Positions 27,492-34,290 of a DNA stretch of 54,293 nucleotides are shown piece by piece. Made by a program: the position numbers and the translations under genes. How positions within the stretch are numbered: position 1 is the stretch's first letter; each line of letters begins with the position of its first letter. Under the pieces are notes generated by a model. The model saw only the letters and a program-made list of their open reading frames with translations. It was not told the DNA's origin and ran no database searches. Source of the DNA: Gammaproteobacteria bacterium (GTDB taxonomy: Bacteria; Pseudomonadota; Gammaproteobacteria; UBA5861); contig JAKSCV010000089.1 in assembly GCA_022360445.1 (NCBI GenBank), forward strand, positions 1 through 54,293. Direction: 5' to 3'.

Positions 27492-28037
27492 TCACCACAT
27501 TAAATCATCAGGCACCTGATAGTCCTTGTACGCGTCTTCCTCATCAGGCAGTTCAGCCGATGACGTGTTGATAAGAACAATGTAAGCGGGATCCCGCTGT
27601 ATAATTTTATCTGCGGCGCCGCGCGGAATGACCGTGAAACCATCATCTAATCTCGCAATACAAAAAGCCCCGGAAACCAGCTTGCGTTGAGTCGCCTTAT
27701 CCACCTGTAAGGTTTTAATTTTCTTGTCTACCTCAAAACTGAAAGCCAGCGTTTGCTCCTCAGAGTCAATGGCGTTCATCTGAATCAATTGCCGGATTTG
27801 GCTATCAATGGCTTTTGCTTTTAATTTTTCTTCTCTGGAGCGGTTGAGCGCCCGGTCTTTTTCCACTTTATCCCGAGCCGCCTGCATGGCTTTTTGCTTA
27901 TTCTCATCCGCAGGAGTGATATGCCCCTTTTCCTGCTTTCTCGCCTTTTTTTTCTGTGCTTTTTGTACCTGTTTAACTTTTTTATTATCGGTTAAACCTG
28001 CCTTTAAAAACTGTTCCTGAAATGGATTACTCATCAT
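27492..28037 (-). CDS. DUF2058 (YaiL-like) protein
   Basis: This 181-residue protein is of the DUF2058 family found in gammaproteobacteria (E. coli YaiL, described as nucleoprotein-associated). The N-terminal NPFQEQFLKAGLTDNKKVKQ and a long Lys-rich helical segment (about 20-75) are followed by a globular domain (IRQLIQMNAI...FSFEVDKKIKTLQVD...FCIARLDDGFTVIPRGAADKI). The basic helix suggests nucleic acid or ribosome association; the function is not established. Met1 or Met2 could be the start. It is convergent with the NTF2-like gene, 15 bases apart. Confidence 0.9.
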   Translation of the reverse strand: MMSNPFQEQFLKAGLTDNKKVKQVQKAQKKKARKQEKGHITPADENKQKAMQAARDKVEKDRALNRSREEKLKAKAIDSQIRQLIQMNAIDSEEQTLAFSFEVDKKIKTLQVDKATQRKLVSGAFCIARLDDGFTVIPRGAADKIIQRDPAYIVLINTSSAELPDEEDAYKDYQVPDDLMW

Positions 28038-28120
28038 AAACCCCGGTTATTGTCCCATTAAGCCGACATGGTTCCAGCGGCCTTCTCTGGATTCCGTGTG
28101 CGTTCATTTGGCATCATTGA

Positions 28121-29614
28121 TCACTCAATGATAACACTGACATCCAACACCTGTTTGCCTCGCCTGATCTTCAGAGGGACGTCTGTACCCGGGCTAAAGT
28201 TGGTGATGGGTACCCAAATGGATCGCAAGCTCCGTACTTTTCGGTGCGCAAACTCCAGCAAATAGTCCCCTTGCCTAACTCCTGCCTTGGCAAAGGGGTA
28301 ACCTGCGAAAGCTTTGATGACTTCTATACCTTGCCCAGCATTTTCCTTGCCTACCCTCAGCCCAATTTTGTAACGGTGTTGACTGCCTTCCAGGCCTGAC
28401 TCCAGAATTTCTTCGTAGCGAGCCGACCGCTGAATATTCGCAAGCAAGCGACGGACAGCGTGTGACTCCTCCTCCCCCTGAGCTTCCAGAACTTGAGCAA
28501 AAAGATCCAGCTGCTCAGCATTGGAAAGCTTATTGTAACGACCCAATACCGATCGCAGCAGGTCCTCTGCCTCGGTATAACGGCCGGTGGCGTGGAAAAG
28601 CTTTGCCGCCACGATTTTAAAGTGCCGGTCGGTCCCTGTTTGTTGCAGAATAAAATCAACATAGTCCATACGCTGCTGCAAACTCAGCCCGTAGAAGTCA
28701 GTCCCGCTGATACTGGTGGCGTCATCGGCTTCTCGCAAGGTACGCCGCAATTCACCTGTCGCCAGGTTGACCGCTCGAATACCCTGAAGATCTTGCTGCT
28801 GGTCTTTCAACACCACTGCTTTGCGGAACGAAGCAAGCGCAGCGGAATAATCACCCGCCTTACGTTGCTGACGCCCCAGACCAAATCGGTAGAGCGACTT
28901 TTCCGGTGCAAGTGCAACAGCCCGCTGAATCAGTTCGACCCCTCTGGGGTTATCGCGATCCTGATGCACCAGCCGTTCACCATACCAATAAGCAATCCAG
29001 TCGCTATCGGGTTCCAACGCCAAAGCACCTTCAAACAACTCATCAATCGCACCAGGCGTTTGCCACTGACGATCATATTGCAGCAAACGCGCCAGTGAGC
29101 CCTGCAAGACGGCCTGCTGCCCCCGAGGAAAAGACCGATGCATAAGACTAAAACCACTACGGATCAGCTCAGGGATGCTATCCAGATAGGAGTCTGGTAA
29201 CCTGGCACCATAGTAATCTAGCTCGCGTAACATATTTTCCGATCGGAGAAGAAAGTAACGCAGCCGCAAAGACTGATCATTCGGGCTGAGCGCCAGTGCT
29301 TCTTTCAGACTTGACTCTGCATATTCCAGGTTATCCAGGCTGATGAAGCGCTCGGCAGCTGACATATGGGCCGCAAACATATCCCGTTGTTGCTGACGTT
29401 TTTCGATATAGAAGTAACCTTCTTTGAGACCATAAAAGAGACTCAAAATCGCCGTTGCCACCCCCACAAAAGCCACTGTTTTTTTGACGACCAATTCCGC
29501 TCGGGACCGTCGGCTGAGCTGCTCATGGCAATGGGGGCACTTGCTCGCAGAAATATGCACGGGTCCATAGCAAAACCGGCAGAGTGTGTCTGATTTTGTC
29601 TGCACTTCATCCAT
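28121..29614 (-). CDS. Zinc-ribbon / transmembrane / TPR / PDZ protein of unknown function
   Basis: This 497-residue protein has a clear modular layout. A short N-terminal zinc ribbon (Cys12-x2-Cys15 and Cys26-x2-Cys29) is followed by a basic stretch and one membrane segment (about 46-63), a long TPR-like helical region (about 80-400; e.g. FISLDNLEYAESSLKEALALSPNDQ, GLGRQQRKAGDYSAALASFRKA), and a C-terminal PDZ domain (about 405-497) with AKAGVRQGDYLLEFAHRKV. With a cytoplasmic zinc ribbon, TPR and PDZ would lie in the periplasm. I know no named protein with exactly this order. It stands alone between the dsbD operon and the DUF2058 gene, on the same strand as both. Confidence 0.85.
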   Translation of the reverse strand: MDEVQTKSDTLCRFCYGPVHISASKCPHCHEQLSRRSRAELVVKKTVAFVGVATAILSLFYGLKEGYFYIEKRQQQRDMFAAHMSAAERFISLDNLEYAESSLKEALALSPNDQSLRLRYFLLRSENMLRELDYYGARLPDSYLDSIPELIRSGFSLMHRSFPRGQQAVLQGSLARLLQYDRQWQTPGAIDELFEGALALEPDSDWIAYWYGERLVHQDRDNPRGVELIQRAVALAPEKSLYRFGLGRQQRKAGDYSAALASFRKAVVLKDQQQDLQGIRAVNLATGELRRTLREADDATSISGTDFYGLSLQQRMDYVDFILQQTGTDRHFKIVAAKLFHATGRYTEAEDLLRSVLGRYNKLSNAEQLDLFAQVLEAQGEEESHAVRRLLANIQRSARYEEILESGLEGSQHRYKIGLRVGKENAGQGIEVIKAFAGYPFAKAGVRQGDYLLEFAHRKVRSLRSIWVPITNFSPGTDVPLKIRRGKQVLDVSVIIE

Positions 29615-29739
29615 GATTTCTCACTCCCCACCCGCTTGAACGTCACCGACTTTGAGTGTGTATTTTACGGTAAAACCGCGACATGTGAGCCGCTTAGTCT
29701 CAACGAGACTGTTCGGTGAGCACGGCCAGTTAAGTCACA

Positions 29740-29763
29740 AAAAAGCACGCTATTAAGCCTTTT
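29740..29763 (-). terminator. Possible terminator of the cutA-dsbD-tlpA operon
   Basis: On the minus strand AAAAGGCTTAATAGCGTGC followed by six T lies just past the tlpA stop. AAAAG can pair with CTTTT and an inner GC with GC. The stem is short and bulged, so the call is tentative. Confidence 0.3.
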
Positions 29764-29766
29764 ACA

Positions 29767-30357
29767 TTAAGGGCGACTCGCGAGCTGCTGGATGATGATG
29801 TCCTTTTTTAATTCACCGGCGTGAACACCGCGAACAATCCCATTTTTATCAACAAAAACCGTATAAGGCAGGGTGGTATATTGATTACCGAGGGTACGGG
29901 TCAGCTCAATCGCATCCATTCCTCCCACCAATAAGGGGTAATTGATCTGGAAGTCCTCGGCAAATGCCTGAACCTTCTCCGGCTTATCCAGCGCAATGCC
30001 AATGACTTGCACTTGATCACCCAACCAGTCTTTTTGCCCCTCAATCAGCAAGGGAATTTCCCGGACACAAGGCGGGCACCAGGTCGCCCAGAAATTGATT
30101 AATAATGTTTTACCTTGCCACGCTTTGATTGTCTTTTGCTCGCCCTCCAATGTGCTCAAAACGAAGTCAGGCAGGGCGTCGCCCACTTGCACGACATCCA
30201 CCGGTTTGAGCGCCAGCTCATCTTGCGCCACGGGTGACTCCGACATGGTGAGGGAAAGCCACTTTTGATCCACAGTTTGCTGAAAGAAGAAGCCGCCTAC
30301 GCCCGATGCCACAAGCAAAAGCCCGATCACAAATCCTCTACGCTGATTAAAAGCCAT
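29767..30357 (-). CDS. TlpA/ResA-like thiol-disulfide oxidoreductase
   Basis: This 196-residue membrane-anchored thioredoxin-fold protein has one N-terminal membrane segment (about 8-25) and a periplasmic AhpC/TSA-type domain. Its active site is WCPPC (Cys94 and Cys97), with FWATWCPPCVREIP and the cis-Pro region TLPYTVFVDKNG. Such proteins reduce target disulfides, for example in cytochrome c maturation or general protection, with electrons from DsbD. It overlaps dsbD by 11 bases, which makes DsbD its probable reductant. Confidence 0.92.
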   Translation of the reverse strand: MAFNQRRGFVIGLLLVASGVGGFFFQQTVDQKWLSLTMSESPVAQDELALKPVDVVQVGDALPDFVLSTLEGEQKTIKAWQGKTLLINFWATWCPPCVREIPLLIEGQKDWLGDQVQVIGIALDKPEKVQAFAEDFQINYPLLVGGMDAIELTRTLGNQYTTLPYTVFVDKNGIVRGVHAGELKKDIIIQQLASRP

Positions 30358-32629
30358 AAATCCTTCTCACGTGGCTGATGAATGCACTGGCCTCCACAAA
30401 CCCATAAACACGTGCCTCTGGTAACTCCAAGCCATTCCTGTCAAAGAATAAGATCGCAGGGGGGCCGTAGATGTTAAATTTTTTCATCAACGCTTGGTCT
30501 TCGTCGTCATTTTTGGTCACGTCTGCCTGCAACCAAAGCGTGTTGCTCAGCACACTTTTGACACCGGCATTAGAAAAGGTAAAAGCCTCCATTTCTTTAC
30601 ACGTGACACACCAGTCGGCATAAAAGTCCAGCATAACGACCTGCCCCTGCTCACGGGCATCGGTCAGCGCCTGTTCCAACCCATTGATACCTTTGATATG
30701 ACGGAAGGGTAATGTGTCAACCGGGGCTAATTGTGTGCCGGACTTTACGGCTGCAATCTGGCCCAAACTTGCCAACGGTTTGAGGAAGCTGGGCTTGCCT
30801 GTCATGACTGAAATAAACAGAATGACTCCGTACAACAAGAGCAGAACCCCAATGCCCTTAGCCAGCTTCCGCCAGCCTGACGACTGGGCTGGCACGGCGT
30901 CCAGGGCACTGAGATAGACGGCCGTTACAATCAGCAAAGCAGCTGAGAGAAGAAGCGTAACGGCACTGGGCACGATGCGATCAAGCATCCAAATCGCCAA
31001 CGCCAGCATAAGGACGCCAAAAAACGCGTTGGTGGCATCCATCCATACTCCCGCTTTTGGTAATAGCCGACCCGCCGAAACACCGACCACAAGCAGAGGT
31101 ATACCCATGCCCATGCCCAGTGCGAATAATGCCAACCCTCCCATAACCGCATCGCCGGTTTGACCTATATAGACTAACGCAGCCACCAGTGGGGCCGTAA
31201 TGCACGGGCCCACAATCAACGCTGACAGCAGCCCCATGACGGCAGCCCCCTTCAACGTTCCGGACGTTTGGCGGTTGCTGACAGCAGTAAGGCGATTCTG
31301 AATTACCTGCGGCATTTGCAGCTCATAAAAACCGAACATAGCCAATGCCAGCAGCACAAAAAGCGCGGCAAACACACTAATGACCCAAGGATTCTGGAAC
31401 CAAATTTGGATATTCTCACCTGTCAGACCAATGATGACACCAGCTATGGTGTAAGTCAGCGCCATTGCCAATACGTAAACAAACGACAATTGAAACGCTC
31501 TGAACGTTGTGATGCGGCCTTGGCCCACGATCAGGCTCGATAAAATCGGCACCATTGGCAGCACACAAGGGGTAAAGGTCAACAAAAGCCCCAAACCAAA
31601 GAAAATAGAGATAATCAACCAGATGCTGCCATGAGCCAGGGTTGCCGCCAGGCGGCCTTGTTCAGAGGTGGAGACCGTTGTAACCCCTGCTGTTTCTCCA
31701 ATAACCGATGCGGCTTGTGTGGGCGTAAAGTTCACTTTTACATCGCGTGTGATCGGTGGGTAACAAATCCCCTCATCCGCGCACCCTTGATACGTCAGAG
31801 ACAACACCGCCTCTGTTGCTTCATTCAAACCTGTTAACAGCAGCTGAGTCTCAAAAGTGTTTCTGAGGATGGCGGTACGGCCAAAATAGGGGTCATCTTT
31901 AATGTCTCCCGGCGGTATTTCGACCTGACCGATGGCAACCCCATAGGCTTCCTTAAGAGTAAACTCAAACTTTTCACGGTAGAGAAAGTAGCCTTTGGCC
32001 ACTTTCCAACGAATAGGCAACGCATGATCCACCTGAGGCAGGATTTCATACGAAAAGGCTTCACCGGGCGATAAAAACTCCTCGCCAAGATTCTCTGAAC
32101 TGGCAACAGGCGGGTTCTCTACTGAGAGCTCTTTTTCAGGCGGAGCATCCGGTAACAAAGACTTAAGCAAACTGATGCCAAGGCTACCTTGAGAGACTGT
32201 CAGCTGATGGGTAAACGGAGGATAACAAACGCCGATATCCGCACACCCCTGAGAGGTGGCTGACAAAACCCAGCGATCGATTGGCTCGCCTTTATAACTG
32301 ATCGGGAGCGTCAACAAAAGGCGGTTTCGATGCGTTTGTACTTCTCCAAAAAAAGGATCCTGCTTCTTTTTGCCCAGTGGAATTCCCGGTGTCCCTATAA
32401 CCACCTCGGGCGTTAACGCCTTGAACTCAAATTTTTCGCGATAAAGAAAGTAATCCTTTGCAATCGTATATTCGACCTGAATAGCACGGCTATCCACATC
32501 CACAATTTTGGCTTGAAATGCTTCCTCTGGCGGCAGCAGATCTTCCGCATTCATGGCGTAGGCAAATGGTCCAGAGACAATCCCCAAGACCAAGGTGCAC
32601 AAACAGATGAGATACTTCAAAAACGGCAT
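30347..32629 (-). CDS. dsbD: Thiol:disulfide interchange protein DsbD with duplicated alpha domain
   Basis: DsbD moves electrons from cytoplasmic thioredoxin across the inner membrane to periplasmic thiol proteins. This one is 760 residues, roughly 200 longer than the E. coli protein. After a signal peptide come two N-terminal alpha domains in tandem, about 30-145 and 185-300. Each has YFLYREKFEF, a DPFFG or DPYFG motif, and the redox pair in QGCAD-x-G-x-CYPP (Cys129/Cys135 and Cys283/Cys289). The beta domain (about 330-600, eight membrane segments) has Cys355 in FTPCVLPMVPI and its partner in LIVGPCITAPL. The gamma thioredoxin domain ends the protein with DWCVTC. It follows cutA by 6 bases. 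Confidence 0.95.
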   Translation of the reverse strand: MPFLKYLICLCTLVLGIVSGPFAYAMNAEDLLPPEEAFQAKIVDVDSRAIQVEYTIAKDYFLYREKFEFKALTPEVVIGTPGIPLGKKKQDPFFGEVQTHRNRLLLTLPISYKGEPIDRWVLSATSQGCADIGVCYPPFTHQLTVSQGSLGISLLKSLLPDAPPEKELSVENPPVASSENLGEEFLSPGEAFSYEILPQVDHALPIRWKVAKGYFLYREKFEFTLKEAYGVAIGQVEIPPGDIKDDPYFGRTAILRNTFETQLLLTGLNEATEAVLSLTYQGCADEGICYPPITRDVKVNFTPTQAASVIGETAGVTTVSTSEQGRLAATLAHGSIWLIISIFFGLGLLLTFTPCVLPMVPILSSLIVGQGRITTFRAFQLSFVYVLAMALTYTIAGVIIGLTGENIQIWFQNPWVISVFAALFVLLALAMFGFYELQMPQVIQNRLTAVSNRQTSGTLKGAAVMGLLSALIVGPCITAPLVAALVYIGQTGDAVMGGLALFALGMGMGIPLLVVGVSAGRLLPKAGVWMDATNAFFGVLMLALAIWMLDRIVPSAVTLLLSAALLIVTAVYLSALDAVPAQSSGWRKLAKGIGVLLLLYGVILFISVMTGKPSFLKPLASLGQIAAVKSGTQLAPVDTLPFRHIKGINGLEQALTDAREQGQVVMLDFYADWCVTCKEMEAFTFSNAGVKSVLSNTLWLQADVTKNDDEDQALMKKFNIYGPPAILFFDRNGLELPEARVYGFVEASAFISHVRRIYGF

Positions 32630-32635
32630 GATGGT

Positions 32636-32956
32636 TTATCCGGTGTGCTGATCAATCCAGCTTAAATATTCAGGCAGGCCCGCTTGAATTGAGACCGCAA
32701 TAATTTCCGGTAGTTCATAAGAGTGGAGAGCTTTGAGACGCGCTTCAAGTTCGGCATAACGCGCTTGACGTGTTTTGATGAACAGCAGGTGCTCCTCGTC
32801 TCGGCAAATCTTGCCTTCCCAACGATAAAGGGATGTACACCCTGGCAGAATATTGACACAGGCAGCCAGACTTTCTGCCAGGATAACTTCGGCAATACGC
32901 TCGGCTTCTTTGAGACTCGAAATCGCGCTGATCACCACAATAGGTTCTGAATCCAT
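32636..32956 (-). CDS. cutA: Divalent-cation tolerance protein CutA
   Basis: This 106-residue trimeric, ferredoxin-like CutA1 family protein shows ERIAEVILAESLAACVNILPGCTSLYRWEGKI, EEHLLFIKTR, and the ending YELPEIIAVSIQAGLPEYLSWI. CutA has been linked to copper tolerance, but its mechanism is unsettled. It leads the cutA-dsbD-tlpA operon, an arrangement also known in E. coli, where cutA adjoins dsbD. The AT-rich region just upstream (around 32965-33000) contains TATATT on the minus strand as a possible -10. Confidence 0.95.
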   Translation of the reverse strand: MDSEPIVVISAISSLKEAERIAEVILAESLAACVNILPGCTSLYRWEGKICRDEEHLLFIKTRQARYAELEARLKALHSYELPEIIAVSIQAGLPEYLSWIDQHTG

Positions 32957-33097
32957 TTCACGGCTGCCAAATATAAAAAGATAGCTTTTTATTAAAACAC
33001 AAGCGGTGGCGGCAAGCAGTAAGACATCGATTACAAATCAAACAGGTAGAAGGCGCTGGAAACCCCAGACCTCCGCAACGGAGCTTCACAGCCAGGG
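32957..33097. other. Intergenic region between cutA and the HDOD gene
   Basis: This 141-base gap holds an AT-rich inverted repeat (AAAAAG-ATAG-CTTTTT around 32978-32993), which could be a weak terminator for the HDOD gene or part of the cutA promoter, and a small hairpin CTCCG-CAA-CGGAG (33071-33083) without a T-run. No coding sequence or known RNA is recognised. Confidence 0.4.
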
Positions 33098-33955
33098 CTA
33101 ATGACTGGAATGACTAGTCAGCAGTTGTTTAACCTGATGAATTTCGTTTTGAGCTTCGTTCAGAATAGCCAGGCTTTCATCAGACTGGAAACTTAACTCG
33201 GCTAATTTCTCATAAGCAGGTACCGCGCAAATACCGGGGTATTTATGACCATCACCTGAAGCCGCTAGACTGTGTAACCGGGCAACCACCACAAGATCGG
33301 CCAATGAGGCTTCTTCCCGCTTGTCGCGATACCAGTCACCGCGACTTTCAACCACTTCAATCAACTCAGCATCCAAGCCCCAGTGGCGCATTAACATCGC
33401 CCCGAGCTTTTTGCCGTGTGCTTCACAAATAATTTCGAGCGTTTTAGGGTATTTCAGGTTCTTGAGCACACTGTCCAGGCGCGTCAATAACAACATCGAG
33501 CCAATGTTTTGCAGCAGCCCTGCCAACATTGCCCGGTCAATTGAAAAAGGAGGCGTTCGTTTAGCAATGGCTGCACTGACAGCTGCAATATCGACACTCT
33601 CCTCCCACACATCGCTCATATAGCTGGCAATAACCGGATTTTGTGCCCGGAATGAATTCTGCACCAACATTAACAGCGTTACATTTTTGGTAGCATTCAA
33701 GCCAATTCTCACCACAGCGTCCCGGACTGTTGTGATACCCCCTGCCGCGCCATACAAAGGACTATTCGCCAACTTAATCAACCGTGCCGTCAAAGCTGGG
33801 TCAAATAAGATTAATTTTGTGAGATACTCTAACCCATGCTGTCCACCTGTAAGTGCTTTTTCGATTTGAATCACCACTTGAGGAGGAGACGGCAAATCAA
33901 CATGGTCGCTAATAATCTGCTCAATGGTATCTTTCACCAAGTTTGCTTTTGACAC
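33098..33955 (-). CDS. HDOD domain signalling protein
   Basis: This 285-residue protein is essentially one HDOD domain (about 15-215), related to the HD phosphohydrolase fold but without the catalytic HD pair. Typical stretches are LPSPPQVVIQIEKAL, LILFDPALTARLIKLANSPLYGAAGGITTVRDAVVRIGL, and MLAGLLQNIGSMLLLTRL. Such proteins act as signalling adaptors in motility, biofilm and stress control, often next to chemotaxis genes as here. GTG start with GAGG 6-7 bases upstream. A sigma-28-like promoter lies 32 bases upstream, suggesting it belongs to the motility regulon. Confidence 0.92.
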   Translation of the reverse strand: MSKANLVKDTIEQIISDHVDLPSPPQVVIQIEKALTGGQHGLEYLTKLILFDPALTARLIKLANSPLYGAAGGITTVRDAVVRIGLNATKNVTLLMLVQNSFRAQNPVIASYMSDVWEESVDIAAVSAAIAKRTPPFSIDRAMLAGLLQNIGSMLLLTRLDSVLKNLKYPKTLEIICEAHGKKLGAMLMRHWGLDAELIEVVESRGDWYRDKREEASLADLVVVARLHSLAASGDGHKYPGICAVPAYEKLAELSFQSDESLAILNEAQNEIHQVKQLLTSHSSH

Positions 33956-33986
33956 AGTTTGCCTCTAAAACAACATGACGCTTTCG

Positions 33987-34013
33987 TTAGCGGCAATCAT
34001 GCGTTTTTTTTGA
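33987..34013 (-). promoter_or_regulatory. Candidate sigma-28 (FliA) promoter of the HDOD gene
   Basis: On the minus strand TCAAAAAA (34013-34006) and GCCGCTAA (33994-33987) are separated by 11 bases. The -10 matches the FliA consensus GCCGATAA at 7 of 8 positions. The -35 keeps TCAA, as in the Pseudomonas version TCAAG, but not the rest. Transcription would begin about 25 bases before the HDOD start codon. Confidence 0.45.
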
Positions 34014-34021
34014 GAATGAAC

Positions 34022-34249
34022 ATGAACAATAAGCACCCGGACCAAGCGCCTTGGCATGACCCCCAAGGCAACCTGATTTCTTGTACAGAGAAAGTCAAAG
34101 TCCTCACTGAGAATCATCGCGAGATGCGAGAAATGCTACAGGATTGCTTTGAAGATGCCCTGCTCATGGGGTGTGATGAAGAGCAATTCCGCCAAATACT
34201 AAAAGGGCTCATCGACGAACTCGAGAACCCCTATCATGACCTGGACTGA
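34022..34249 (+). CDS. Small conserved protein of unknown function
   Basis: This 75-residue soluble acidic protein contains DQAPWHDPQGNLISCTEKVKVLTENHREMREMLQ, then CFEDALLMGCDEEQFRQILKGLIDELENPY, which is predicted to form helices. I have seen similar small proteins of this pattern in other gammaproteobacteria but know no function. The frame extends to 33959; ATG at 34022 with GAGAA upstream is preferred, with ATG at 34016 as an alternative. It is divergent from the HDOD gene and convergent with cheA, and is the only plus-strand gene between 27.5 and 51 kb. Confidence 0.65.
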   Translation: MNNKHPDQAPWHDPQGNLISCTEKVKVLTENHREMREMLQDCFEDALLMGCDEEQFRQILKGLIDELENPYHDLD

Positions 34250-34290
34250 ATTGTTCTGTCAGCCGTCGCTTTTACTCTAAAAGAGGTGCA

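Noticed and set aside
33071-33083. CTCCG-CAA-CGGAG hairpin near the HDOD gene end as a terminator or riboswitch piece
   Set aside because: There is no T-run on either strand and no match to a known riboswitch core.
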